The translations under genes were made by a program, and so were the position numbers. This document shows positions 1 through 8,941 of a DNA stretch of 14,264 nt, one piece after another. Positions within the stretch are counted from its first letter, which is position 1. Every line of letters starts with the position of its first letter. This DNA comes from Beroe ovata (Eukaryota; Ctenophora; Nuda; Beroida; Beroidae). The notes under the pieces were generated by a model that saw only the letters and a list, made by a program, of their open reading frames with translations, was not told the origin of the DNA and ran no database searches. The stretch is from the NCBI GenBank assembly GCA_946803715.1, contig CAMPET010000094.1, forward strand, positions 102,089 through 116,352. The letters are read 5' to 3'.

Positions 1-2
<2 letters not shown>

Positions 3-50
<48 letters not shown>
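3..50. repeat. (TG)n microsatellite at left edge
   Basis: An uninterrupted GT/TG dinucleotide run of about 48 bp is followed by a short AGAGAG run. It reaches the left edge of the window, so its true length is unknown. A similar run closes the right edge, which suggests assembly breaks at microsatellites. Confidence 0.97.
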
Positions 51-56
<6 letters not shown>

Positions 57-445
57 CATCTATCACATGGCATCAAGCACAGTATGTAAGAGTAACAAAT
101 ACGCTTTTATTGAGGCTTAAGTGTAGACGTGGAGAGATCCCTCAACACATTCATTTATGTCAGCTACACAATATATAATCGGGTATGTAGACTGTGTATC
201 ATGGTCAACGGTCATTCCCCAGCCTGTGTTGTTTTCGTTGTTCTAAGTGCACGTGAGAAATTGCATATTTTAGGCAATCTTAGGTATTTAGGCTAACCGT
301 CACAAACGTGTGCTTGATTCACCTTTTATTATTGCTCTGGATCACCCAGTAGTGGATAAGAAGCTGAATAATGAACAGCTTTATAAGAGGGTTGGAAAAG
401 CCCATTAATAAACGTGAATTGTGAATGAATCAGTCACAGATCTAA

Positions 446-731
446 TTATATAAACATTTCACATCCGATATAATAATTCAGTTTTGCAGAATATTTTACC
501 AGGAAATATATATGACCCTCTATACTAATACAATTTAATATAATCATCAGATAAGGGTTACTTGCTAGGCATTCATTTCCGCAAACAGGATGAAGCTTTT
601 CTCTCAAAAATTTGATCGAAAGTACAGGATTTGGGCTACAATCCCTAAATTTGAGAAGACTTCTGACCACGTAGGATTCCTCCAGGTTATTCAATGATTT
701 ATATGACGTTGGTCTCGTATAACTTAATTAA
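446..731 (-). other. Possible isolated exon or decayed coding fragment
   Basis: On the minus strand one frame is open from about 716 down to 446. Its first two thirds look protein-like: charged and mixed residues such as SLNNLEESYVVRSLLKFRDC, then FLREKLHPVCGNECLASN. After that it becomes hydrophobic and low in information. There is no ATG near its start. An AG that could act as a splice acceptor lies at the upstream end (in TTAATTAAG), and a GTAACC that could act as a donor follows the CLAS codons near 560. I recognise no family. It could be one exon of a gene continuing to the left, a transposon relic or chance. Confidence 0.2.
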
Positions 732-810
732 GAATGAATAATGCATTATGGTGGATTATAAAGAATGCACGAACACCCCACTTTCTCCCCTGCAAATTGA
801 GGTGGATGTG

Positions 811-857
811 GTCATCGGTGATGACTAGTTGATGACTCATCACTGATGACTGATGAC
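811..857. repeat. Short GATGAC-rich repeat
   Basis: Several copies of GATGAC and its variants (GATGACTAGTT, GATGACTCATC, GATGACTGATGAC) lie within about 45 bp, some as the reverse complement GTCATC. This makes a small imperfect tandem and inverted repeat. No function is apparent. Confidence 0.6.
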
Positions 858-990
858 GGTACTCGGTTTTTATATTCATCAAACACTCACTGCTATTATA
901 AAGCAGAGTGTATACTACTACTACAGTCATCACACTTCTACAGCACCTGATGGTACAGAGTAATGTAACAATCACACCTGTTCTCGCAGT

Positions 991-1162
991 GTAATGATTA
1001 GGTGTTACCATGTTGTACAGTAATGGTAGATTAGGTGTTACCATGTTGTATTGTATGGTAATGGTACATGAGGTGTTACCATGTTGTATTGTAATGGTTG
1101 ATTTGGTGTTACCATGTTGTATTGTATGGTAATGGTAGATTAGTTGTTACCATGTTGTAATG
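991..1162. repeat. Minisatellite with alternating 33/38-bp spacing
   Basis: The core GGTGTTACCATGTTGTA occurs five times, starting at 1001, 1034, 1072, 1105 and 1143, the last with one change. Spacings are 33, 38, 33 and 38 bp, so the array behaves as a 71-bp dimer repeated twice plus a partial copy. The 5-bp difference comes from an extra TTGTATGG-type segment before the GTAATGG link. Reading frames across it are artefacts of the repeat. Confidence 0.9.
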
Positions 1163-1448
1163 CATCCGCGAAACAGTTAGGTAAGTTTTATGGTATTTTA
1201 ATAATGGTTGATCATCACTGAAGCTGAGACACCACATTTTACAGGGCATGTCTATAAAAAACTGGGAACGCTGTCAAAAAGTCGGCTAGAATTCTAAGTG
1301 GTCATGATTAGTTTCATTGAATAGCTTGTGAGGAACGAGACGTGCGTTGTCCATACAGCCTCATCGAAGTAGTGCAGATTCTGTTGAAATGTGTTGTATC
1401 GCAGTGTAACATGAGATCATACGTGTCTGTGGGTGTGTAGATACTATC

Positions 1449-1449
<1 letters not shown>

Positions 1450-1482
<33 letters not shown>
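1450..1482. repeat. (TG)n microsatellite
   Basis: A pure TG run of about 33 bp that decays into CGTGTGGCGGGTGGG. The single ambiguous base at 1501 lies just beyond it, consistent with poor sequence or assembly quality around the repeat. Confidence 0.95.
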
Positions 1483-1487
<5 letters not shown>

Positions 1488-1678
1488 GGCGGGTGGGCGA
1501 NTTCCGTTGCCGAGATATTAACATTGATTGCTTTAATTGGCCAATTAACCAATCAAGAACCAAGTATAAAAAATTTTCACATAGCCTACTGCACGCGCCC
1601 TAACGAGAGCTTTCATATGCCGTATCGATCAAGGCTCCATCTTTTATGGTTCTCGAGTTTACTCGCCCCCCGTTTTAT

Positions 1679-1705
1679 GGTCGGGTCGGGTCGGGTCGAC
1701 TCGGG
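1679..1705. repeat. Short (TCGGG)n tandem repeat
   Basis: About four copies of TCGGG in a row, the last interrupted by TCGAC, form a short GC-rich tract in an AT-rich setting. No function is apparent. Confidence 0.6.
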
Positions 1706-1706
1706 A

Positions 1707-1960
1707 CTAAAAACAAGGGTTTTGAATTAATTTCACAATTTTTTTCTGAAAAAACGGTTCGGCCGATTTACATGAAATTTTCAACATTTGTTCATCTTGA
1801 CATAGAGACAAGCTGTGCAAATTTTAATGATGAACCGACTTCATTTACATGGTGTAATGACGTCACGAAAATCGCAATTTTCGCGATTTAGTACATTTTT
1901 ATATAGTATACGCTGGCAAACGTGTTTTTACAAACACACGTAATGACTTTATCATTACTT
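1707..1960. other. AT-rich spacer with small palindromes
   Basis: There is no supportable gene. The stretch holds the 8-bp palindrome TGACGTCA at 1858-1865, which matches the CRE consensus. Next to it are overlapping inverted repeats: CGAAAAT/ATTTTCG around 1866-1883, and AAATCGC/GCGATTT. A CGTGTTT/AAACACACG near-palindrome follows around 1920. The TGACGTCA lies downstream of the minus-strand transporter, so a promoter role for that gene is unlikely. Decayed repeat DNA is the likeliest content. Confidence 0.4.
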
Positions 1961-1986
1961 TGGGACTTCATATCTGTTCGAAACAA

Positions 1987-2040
1987 CACTGCCCTCGGCC
2001 CTTCGGGCCTCGGGCAGTGCTCCCGGCCCTCCGGGCCGGG
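1987..2040. repeat. Two consecutive GC-rich hairpins
   Basis: The first hairpin (1987-2019) pairs CACTGCCC with GGGCAGTG and, inside a TC/TC bulge, GGCCC with GGGCC around a TTC loop. The second (2022-2040) pairs CCCGGCCC with GGGCCGGG around a TCC loop. Both stems are perfect apart from the bulge, and they lie 82 to 135 bp beyond the stop codon of the minus-strand transporter. They may sit in its 3' untranslated region or be an inserted palindromic repeat. A terminator role is not expected for RNA polymerase II genes. Confidence 0.75.
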
Positions 2041-2121
2041 ACCACGCCCATTTTTTCCGTGGCTGCGGGCGCTTGCCAGCGCCCTGATAGAAGATGCCTT
2101 TGGAATTAGTCCATGCGTTAT

Positions 2122-3462
2122 TCAACTCTTGGAAAGCCTTGCAGCGCACCTCTCGGTGACGATAACTGCCGACATCAGTAGTACCGTGGTTAAGAAACAC
2201 GATCCGACCATCACACCTATCCAAACAATTTCACTTTCCCTCGACAGAGCTGAGGCTGAGAGAACTACTCCCAATACAGCAGAGAAACCCATGGCAGTGT
2301 TGAAAATAGCACTTGAAACTGTTGCCAAGTTGTCTTGAACAGTAACACCCAACTTCTCCAGTATGAGAAACTTTGACATGATACAAAGATTGAACAGGCT
2401 CGAATCCCCAAGCCCAGCCAGTAGACATCCAAGCTCTACTTGAGCAGAGAAGAAATGCAGGGATTGAGTTGTCGATCCAAACATAAGAATTACTCCTACG
2501 TAGAAACAAATATTCCCTACCACCATCACAGAAAGCACGTTCTTCATTCTGGCTGATATAGCTCCCAGACCCAATCCTGATATGAAACCAATTAAATTGA
2601 CCAGGTTGGTGAGGAAGACAGCGGAATCAAGGCTGATCCCATTGTTTTTCACCATCCTCTCCGGCAAGGAATAAATAATAATTGTGAAAATGCTGTTGAT
2701 TAGGAAAACTGCCATGTCCGGCACAAAGAAGCAAAAGCGAGTGCTGTTTGTAGAGAAATTTGTGGATTGATCAGTCATGGTATTGCTACTTTGACTATCT
2801 GAACTTCCATCGCCTTCATGGTCAGTTACTGCTTTACGCAGCACGCTGTCAACTAACGGAAACAAGACTAAAGGGAGGATGCTGAGGATTGCAGTCCCTA
2901 CTCCCACAATGACCCACCCACCGGCAACATACAGCTCCGTCCCGACATATGCCGCCACCATCACTCCGATATACATTGAGCTGCTGGCAATGACTATCAG
3001 CATCTTGTACTCCTTGAGATAGAGATCCACAAGCTCACCCTGCACAATGATGAACATCACAGCTGCTGTCACGCCCTGTAGAGACCGAGTTACAAACACC
3101 ACTCCAAGTGCAGCCCATCCGTCACTGTCCAAGTCGAGAGCAGGGTTCACAAGCGAACTGAGACCAAGGAACAGGGCGTTCAACATGAAAACCACAACGC
3201 ATCTCACTTTAAGGGAAGGAGACACAATGCTGGGGATAAAGTTGTATATCAGTGAGGTGATTGTTGTTGTGACCAACATCGCAGAGACAGCAATGCCACC
3301 AAAACTTTTGCTGAACTCCTCTTTTTCGATGAAGTTAAAGTAAAAGCCGGAAGGAAAAGTTCGCGTCATCTTGGATATGATGATACCCAAACAAGAAAAA
3401 CAGAGGATGACAAAGAGATCGAGCTTGGACCGCTTCCTCTGTCCAAGTATAGGTTGATCCAT
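2122..3462 (-). CDS. MFS transporter, SLC18B1-like (single exon)
   Basis: Intact 446-residue integral membrane protein, predicted to move a small solute or amine across a membrane; the substrate cannot be read from sequence. About twelve hydrophobic segments are visible, near residues 15-31, 55-78, 86-105, 117-140, 154-176, 181-205, 245-266, 280-303, 308-328, 340-361, 378-404 and 413-436. A polar Ser/Asn/Asp-rich loop (206-243) separates the two six-helix halves. TM4 carries RSLQGVTAA, a good match to the R-x-x-Q-G motif of drug:H+ antiporter-type MFS proteins. The TM5 motif is degenerate: G-V-M-V-A-A-Y-V-G-T without the usual Gly-Pro. The loop between TM2 and TM3 lacks a clear motif A. The length fits SLC18B1-like proteins. 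The ATG at 3462 is the first in frame after a TAA about 90 bp upstream and has a favourable context (A at -3, G at +4). No intron is needed. A 5' untranslated exon is possible because TTTTCAG lies just upstream. MFS membership is secure; the SLC18B1 subgroup is inferred. Confidence 0.85.
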   Translation of the reverse strand: MDQPILGQRKRSKLDLFVILCFSCLGIIISKMTRTFPSGFYFNFIEKEEFSKSFGGIAVSAMLVTTTITSLIYNFIPSIVSPSLKVRCVVVFMLNALFLGLSSLVNPALDLDSDGWAALGVVFVTRSLQGVTAAVMFIIVQGELVDLYLKEYKMLIVIASSSMYIGVMVAAYVGTELYVAGGWVIVGVGTAILSILPLVLFPLVDSVLRKAVTDHEGDGSSDSQSSNTMTDQSTNFSTNSTRFCFFVPDMAVFLINSIFTIIIYSLPERMVKNNGISLDSAVFLTNLVNLIGFISGLGLGAISARMKNVLSVMVVGNICFYVGVILMFGSTTQSLHFFSAQVELGCLLAGLGDSSLFNLCIMSKFLILEKLGVTVQDNLATVSSAIFNTAMGFSAVLGVVLSASALSRESEIVWIGVMVGSCFLTTVLLMSAVIVTERCAARLSKS

Positions 3463-4614
3463 ATTATTGAGACTGAAAACATCAAGGTACTTGAAGACGT
3501 ATAGGACATAGGTATAGGTGTGATCTTGAACACAATCAAAAGATTCATTTTAATGCAAACAAAGGTTATAGTAAAGGAGGCAACCACTGATTTGGATACT
3601 AAGCAAAAACATAAGATACATATTACAGGTATAAGGTACTGGACTGAGATTCGTCAGCATTTATCCATCACTCAACCTATCATTGGGTGTCCGAAGGTTT
3701 ACACGTTTATTAACCTTAAATTACGGATTAAACAATGGATTCTTTGATGATAAATAGGACGAGAAGTGTTGTAACGAACATTTTAATGTAGCAATAAAAC
3801 GAAGCGTTGATCTGAATGATAAATCAACTGAACAAAGTAACGGAGAGTTGAATATAACATCTCCTACAATCTACATTACTGCAGTCCGGTCATCAAAAGA
3901 CTCAGGTCCAAACTTACGTGAGGTGCAGACTGTGTGGCACCAATGGGAGGTACATTATAGTACCTCATTAGAAAGCTTAGGCAGGCGCTATAAAGCTGAC
4001 ACACCTGACTCTGAATCTTCTAACATCCTCATGAATGCCAATCAAGACTACCCACTACCCAGCCCACGAAAGACCAGTTTTCCCTCAGGTTCCCTCAATG
4101 CTCAGGATGAATACAGGTTCCAATATTTGAACATAGTCTGGGCATACATTGCCAAAATTTGGCTCCTGAGAAACTTATGTGATTCACCTTCTAGCAGTTT
4201 CTTACATAGTTTCTTACATTGTAGTTTCTTACATAGTTTCTTAAAATAGAACAGGTCTTATTGAGTTATTGTTGACGTCTTATTTAGTTATTGATTCGGA
4301 TCACTAAGAGTACCTACAACTTTGGTACCTAGTACCTACTCCATCTATAGTTGAAATAGTTGAAATTGTCTCTGTGCACCTGTTCCCATCAAAGCACATT
4401 AGGTAATCATATTACAGGTTTGTTGTTCTGATAGAATTATACCGTCGGCTGCAGCAGGTGGCTTAAACAGCTCACCAGCAACACACAATCACATCTTGAC
4501 TTCATCACTCCAGTTCCTAATGATTCACGTCTAGAGACGTGATTGCACTTTTACATGATATGGGACTCGTATGCATGATGTAAGAAAGTAAGAAATTGGG
4601 AATATGTGACTTGA
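3463..4614. other. Spacer between transporter and transposon
   Basis: No gene is supported. A frame from 3848 to 4249 on the plus strand is open for 133 codons but has no ATG start. Its last part is made of the TTCTTACAT tandem repeat and it shows no recognisable domain. The region directly upstream of the transporter start should hold that gene's promoter, but I see no TATA box or other clear element on the minus strand. A CTACAACTTTGGTACCTAGTACCTAC stretch near 4313-4338 repeats GTACCTA. Confidence 0.5.
4196..4243. repeat. AGTTTCTTACAT short tandem repeat
   Basis: Four near-copies of a 12- to 14-bp unit (AGTTTCTTACAT, one with an inserted TGT and the last truncated to AGTTTCTTA) lie head to tail. 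This makes the tail of the overlapping plus-strand open frame repetitive (FLHSFLH-type peptides). Confidence 0.75.
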
Positions 4615-4622
4615 GTACATGG
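4615..4622. other. Target-site duplication, left copy
   Basis: GTACATGG directly precedes the transposon end TAGGGTTTCC and is repeated exactly at 5755-5762. One extra matching base on each side makes the direct repeat up to 10 bp long, but 8 bp is the length if the element starts with T and ends with A. Confidence 0.88.
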
Positions 4623-5754
4623 TAGGGTTTCCATCTAGATATTATCTAGATAAGATTATCTAGATAATTAGCGAATTTTCTTTGTCTATTTATCTAGATG
4701 ATTTCTACTAGATATCTAGATAATTTTGAAATCCCTTTTTCTGGAGAAATTTTGGGAAAAATGGGCTGAAATTCCTCAAAAATGGTTTGATTTTAGGCAC
4801 TGCAAACGTATGATCAGCAGATTTTGATTCTTCATACTCCACCTTAGCTACTGATACTACTTCTTGAGTCTTTTTACAAACGGAATTGATCGAGTTGGGA
4901 CCTACAGATGCCTCAACTCTAGTTAGGATCTATAGATTCCACTTCTTGAGTTGGGAGCTTTAGATTCCAGTTCTTGAGTTGGGAGGCGGGAGCAACATAT
5001 GCTAATCTTTGAGCAGGAAGCTAAATATACTGCTATCTGAGTTGGCATCTACTACTTGAACTTCTAGAATTGAGAGCTACACTTGATACGTTACGTCTCA
5101 AGTTGAGACTTGAGAGCTACAGATCAAAATCACTAATACTAAGGTTGGCAGCAAAAGATAGTACGTTTTGAGTTTGGTCAGCAAATACCCCATGTCGAGT
5201 TATCAGGAGCTACAGATACTATTCCTGAGCTGGGAGCCACTGATGCTGCCTACTTATTTAGTTAGGGGCTGCCGAATGCCGATTCAATAGGTTCTTCTGA
5301 ATAATTGAGTTGGGAGCTACAGGTGCTTCTTCCTTCATGTTTAGGAGCAACTGTGGATACTACTTCTTGAGTTTGGAGCTAGAAATGGTCGTTACAACTC
5401 CTCTACTTCAGAGCTATTACAGACACCAATTCCAGGGCTTAGAGCTAGCAATATCTCCACCTCGATCCCCTAAGCTCTTAAGAATCAATAGTCATAGCCG
5501 TACTTGAGACGTGCCAACTGCCCAAAACTACACTTTTTGCACATGAACTTCGATGAAAATATCAAGCAGCTGCTGTTAACAATCGGAGACCAATCTCATG
5601 AGCCAGTATACCAAGTTAGAGGTCGAAATATGATCCTATTCAGTTGAATTTGCGATTCAAAATTTTATCTAGATTATCTAGATAATCTAGATAATGGCGA
5701 AAAAATTATCTATTTGTCTAGATGAAAGATTTTGAGTAGATAATGGAAACCCTA
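4623..5754. mobile_element. Non-autonomous hAT-type DNA transposon (1,132 bp)
   Basis: The left end reads TAGGGTTTCCAT and the right end ATGGAAACCCTA, a perfect 12-bp terminal inverted repeat, flanked by the 8-bp duplication GTACATGG. An 8-bp duplication together with a T/C-A-G-G-G-type end is the signature of the hAT superfamily. The inverted similarity extends imperfectly about 100 bp inward (left arm about 4623-4732, right arm about 5655-5754). Both arms are packed with TCTAGAT words, five on the left and four on the right, probably the subterminal transposase-binding repeats typical of hAT elements. The interior has no long reading frame and no transposase. Instead it holds a degenerate 28-bp-period array. 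It would have been mobilised by a transposase from elsewhere. The perfect duplication suggests fairly recent insertion. The superfamily call rests on ends and duplication length only. Confidence 0.85.
4870..5500. repeat. Degenerate 28-bp-period array inside the transposon
   Basis: Diverged units around CTTCTTGAGTTGGGAGCTAC plus AGAT-type links. The GAGTTGGGA anchor or its variants falls at 4892, 4920, 4948 and 4976, exactly 28 bp apart. It recurs at 5011, 5039 and 5065, and then less regularly to about 5480. A 65-codon frame inside it (5310-5507) is a by-product of the repeat. A related array in reverse orientation lies at 9135-9420. Confidence 0.8.
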
Positions 5755-5762
5755 GTACATGG
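5755..5762. other. Target-site duplication, right copy
   Basis: GTACATGG directly follows the right transposon end ...GGAAACCCTA and is identical to the left copy at 4615-4622. It marks the original insertion site. Confidence 0.88.
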
Positions 5763-7930
5763 TTTATCATCGATACAGCTATATCGTAATTCGTATGAGG
5801 TCAGATTGAATAACGAGGCATTGATCTGAGTTAATTGTCTGTTTGTATCATGGATCTAAGGAATAGTGCAACTTCGAATACTTCGGGTGTTTGTCTATGT
5901 CTGTAGATACAGAAACAGACAATATAAATGCATAGACACTCTGTTGATGAATATTATGAATAGGTTCACTGCTTAGTAACCTATAAAATGATAACTTGAA
6001 GAGAATGGAATATTTTCAGTGAAAATGCTCAATTGTCACTTTAAATACTCATTACTCAATGGTATGATTCATCTTGTATAGTGAATATGATAATTGAGAT
6101 GTAATCTGGTTACATCATTGGTACTTATAGGTGTGTCAAATTGATATTCATAGGTTTGTCAAAATCAAAAGTGTAGGGCGTTCTTTCCTATGTAATGAAA
6201 TGATCTAATTATCAAAATTTGTTGCCCTCTGTGCTGTGTTCACTGTTCAGTGTTCATGTATAATACGCAGAATGAAAAGCTCAGATGTAGTGATGTAGAG
6301 TGGAAATGTTATGGCAGAAAGTACACGCAAAGCCAGCTGTATGATCTGGTGCTATGACATGCAACAAGTTTTAACACATTTCATGTGACTTGGTGCTAAT
6401 ATGTTTCAAGCACTAAGTCGACTGAGTAGATAGAAGCTGAGGGGTGGGATAGGTGACTGATGACATAGATAATTCAATATACTTCTTTGAATGATGAACA
6501 TATTTGATCAAAATGAAGTGAAGAAGTTGCATGAATTTACTCACACCATCTGTTATTGCAGACAAGCTTTCCATGTAAACTGAAAAATAGTTCTTAGGTG
6601 AGGGAAGTTGAATGCCTAAGCAGTAAACAAAGATTCGTATGAAGACTCTCAATCAAGTCAGTGAACACTGTTTATTACTTAGCAACTTATGTGATAACTG
6701 ACCCGAAAATTCCTGTTTTTTCATTAATTGATATGCATAACTGCGCCCAATCGATCGGACAGCTTTAGCTGACTGTGAACCATACACTCCAGGATCAAAC
6801 CCTGAATGAGAGATTCAACAATTAATTCACTGTGAGAAGATCATCAATCTGGGTACATTATTTTGATAAAGAATGGTATTATTGTCTATTGGGGAGGGGT
6901 CAAATATGTTTGAAATATAATTTCTACTCACCACTTGCTTTTTCAAGTGGTGTATAGTCAGCTGACTCTACAGCTAGTAGAATTGATGCAACACACACTA
7001 GTAGAAAATACTTCATTGGAAGAAACAGCAGATGCTTGGCTAATCAATCTGGCGAAATCTTTGATCTTTGTTGATGTTTACTTCATTTCCTGCTAAGATG
7101 GAATTTCATATTCAGATCCTTACTTTGGAAATCATTTGAGTTGTGTACCACTTAACAAAAGTACATTGTAGTGGAACAATGCATTTGTGCTTACAATTGT
7201 CCACCAAAAAATAAACAAATTGAATTAATTAGCTTCAATTTTATTGAATATGATGATAGAGAGAGTCTAGACAAAGAGTTGATGCGAATCATCAATGAAC
7301 TCATTCATTGTGTCACAAATACAAAGCTTGTTACTGAAAATTCTACTTGTTGCTAAAAGAGGAGAAGGTTCTTCAAAATGTCAATCAACTTTAAATGTGG
7401 TGTTCAATACTGAATATGGTTTTGCTGGAGGCAGAGGACAATATGCCCTTCATACGACTGTGAGAAGATATTGATCATAGAAATGATATATCCCAAAGTT
7501 TGAGATTGACCCACACCAGCTGTGCAGGGATATTCTTGAGAGTCTAAAGACTTACTAAATGGCAATTTATGCAGAAATCTCATCTGAATTTTTATCAGAA
7601 TATAATAGGTGTAAGATTCGAAAGATTGAAAATTGTAGAATTGAATAATTTAGATGAATGAACTCTATATTTCTCTCAGACTGACTGTCTGGGTACCCAG
7701 AATAGAACATTTATAAGTGAAACAAAGTCAAAATGTAAGTATATCAGTGCTGATAGGCACTTTCATCACAAATCTACTGACAGTTCAAGGTATAGTATGG
7801 TTATACTTTTATACATGCGAACAATTGAAGGACATGTGCAATTATGAGGCTGCTATTGTCTGACAAGATTAAATCCACAAAGTCAATAAGTCATTCCTTG
7901 ATCTATATCACATATCAGCGTGCAGCGATT
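5763..7930. other. AT-rich spacer without a supported gene
   Basis: About 2.2 kb of AT-rich DNA broken by stops in all frames. It contains a perfect hairpin at 6929-6952 (CACCACTTG, loop CTTTTT, CAAGTGGTG). It also holds two 12-bp palindromes: AGTCAGCTGACT about 6957-6968, and CTGGGTACCCAG about 7689-7700. A short open stretch at 7171-7356 and an adjacent frame to about 7465 (ending in NTEYGFAGGRGQYALHTTV) look mildly protein-like. They have no recognisable domain and no continuous frame, so they may be a decayed coding fragment. Confidence 0.45.
6929..6952. repeat. Perfect 9-bp stem hairpin
   Basis: CACCACTTG pairs exactly with CAAGTGGTG around a CTTTTT loop. It is isolated in AT-rich spacer. 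No poly(U) tail or gene boundary gives it an obvious role. Confidence 0.6.
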
Positions 7931-8120
7931 CAGTAGTGTGCACAGGCTGTGCCCCAATTCTTCTCGGTGAACGCGCGCGGCGGGTTGCGGTCAGATTACG
8001 CGACGCAACGTGCGAACATTCGGTCATTCGGCTGCTTAACGATGCTAGGTCCTCTGACAGTCTGACGGGTGGCAGGTTGAGCGCTAGATTTGTCGACCTT
8101 TGCACCATTGACCATGCACA

Positions 8121-8248
8121 TGCACACTTTGTCAGATTTTATCTGACCTCTGTTTTTCGCGCGCGCGCCTACATCGAAGGCCGAAGCGGCCTGTTTAGGC
8201 CTTCGATGAAGGCGCGGCGCACGCGCGAGAAACATCTGACAATGCACA
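8121..8248. repeat. Foldback palindrome 1
   Basis: The left arm runs from TGCACACTTTGTCAGAT through TGTTTTTCGCGCGCGCGCC to ATCGAAGGCC. The right arm mirrors it from GGCCTTCGAT through GCGCACGCGCGAGAAACA to TCTGACAATGCACA. The loop is about 15 bp (8183-8197). The inner ATCGAAGGCC/GGCCTTCGAT stem is perfect and the outer stem is imperfect. Confidence 0.75.
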
Positions 8249-8323
8249 CTTGTCCATATGTTCCCGTGCTTCGTGACCCAAATACTCCGCGCGCGCTGCG
8301 CGTCTCCGTGGTTTGGACTCCGT

Positions 8324-8410
8324 GTTGTCTGGCGATGCTATAGACCGCTGATGCAAGCAAAACGAAATTCTCGACAGGGGCTATAGCTATCATCATTCAT
8401 CGATCGACAA
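8324..8410. repeat. Direct repeat, copy 1 (about 85 bp)
   Basis: Runs from GTTGTCTGGCGATGCTA through ATGCAAGC and ACGAAATTCTCGACAGGG to GATCGACAA. It matches 8942-9020 with small gaps and substitutions and so defines a repeating unit in the GC-rich cluster. Confidence 0.8.
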
Positions 8411-8506
8411 GACTCCGTGCCAGGGCCAGGGATAAAATCCCGCCAGCAAGGGTAGGGTATGGTAAAATCCTACAAGACCTTTCAGTTCACTGAGGAGAAC
8501 AGGGGC

Positions 8507-8673
8507 GCGCAACGTGTGCACATCTGTCCACTGTTTCTTCTGGGCGGCGCGCGCGCCTTTATCGTTTCGAAGGCCTTGATGTTTCGGTTTTCGATGAAGG
8601 CACGCGCGCCGCACGCAAGAAACAACGGACGCCGGACAGAATGACAAATAACATCCGGCAAGTGCACACGTTG
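8507..8673. repeat. Foldback palindrome 2
   Basis: The outer stem is perfect over GCAACGTGTGCAC and GTGCACACGTTGC. Inside it are CTGTCC.../...GGACAG, TGTTTCTT/AAGAAACA, GCGCGC segments and CCTTTATCG/CGATGAAGG. The centre carries TTCGAAGGCC, the same word as in palindrome 1. The arms differ in length through small insertions. Confidence 0.75.
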
Positions 8674-8794
8674 CACGGCGCATTTCACTGCACTGAGTAG
8701 AATACCTATTCTGTAATCTGTATTCACTTATTGAGTCAAATGCAACTGAAAAGTTGCGGTCGTATACTGCAGAACCAATCGGCAAATTTTATGC

Positions 8795-8830
8795 TGACCT
8801 TTGTTTCTTGCGCGCGAGAAACAGAGGTCA
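8795..8830. repeat. Foldback palindrome 3 (36 bp, nearly perfect)
   Basis: An 18-bp arm TGACCTTTGTTTCTTGCG is followed by its reverse complement with two mismatches, centred on GCGCGC. Its right arm is nearly identical to the left arm of palindrome 1, so it looks like the same element without the inner ATCGAAGGCC loop. Confidence 0.85.
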
Positions 8831-8941
8831 GATATGATTTAATTTGACAAACGCAACCTGGGAACATGGTGACCCACATGTGGTACCTATTGAAAATCAT
8901 GATGGCGCTGCGCCAACGCCAGGGTTCATCTGATTTTATGA

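Noticed and set aside
724-1044. 106-codon minus-strand open frame
   Set aside because: It is largely the translation of the 33/38-bp minisatellite (repeated MVTPN-type peptides) and has no domain.
1361-1730. Open frames over the TG tract on both strands
   Set aside because: They are made of dinucleotide translations (HTHTHT, CVCVCV) and cross the ambiguous base at 1501.
1858-1865. TGACGTCA as a CRE promoter element
   Set aside because: A perfect consensus, but it lies downstream of the nearest gene and beside other small palindromes. An 8-bp match alone is weak.
1922-2338. 138-codon plus-strand frame overlapping the transporter 3' end
   Set aside because: It is antisense to the transporter and runs through the GC-rich hairpins; the composition follows the opposite strand gene.
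3848-4249. 133-codon plus-strand open frame
   Set aside because: It has no ATG at its start, no recognised domain, and a repetitive tail from the TTCTTACAT tandem repeat. It could be an exon fragment, but nothing supports it.
6413-6652. 79-codon minus-strand open frame
   Set aside because: AT-rich spacer, no recognisable motif, no supporting splice sites.
7908-8785. Several overlapping frames of 60-135 codons on both strands
   Set aside because: They lie in the GC-rich palindrome cluster, where high GC removes stops and inverted repeats mirror frames between strands. They are rich in Arg and Ala with no domain.
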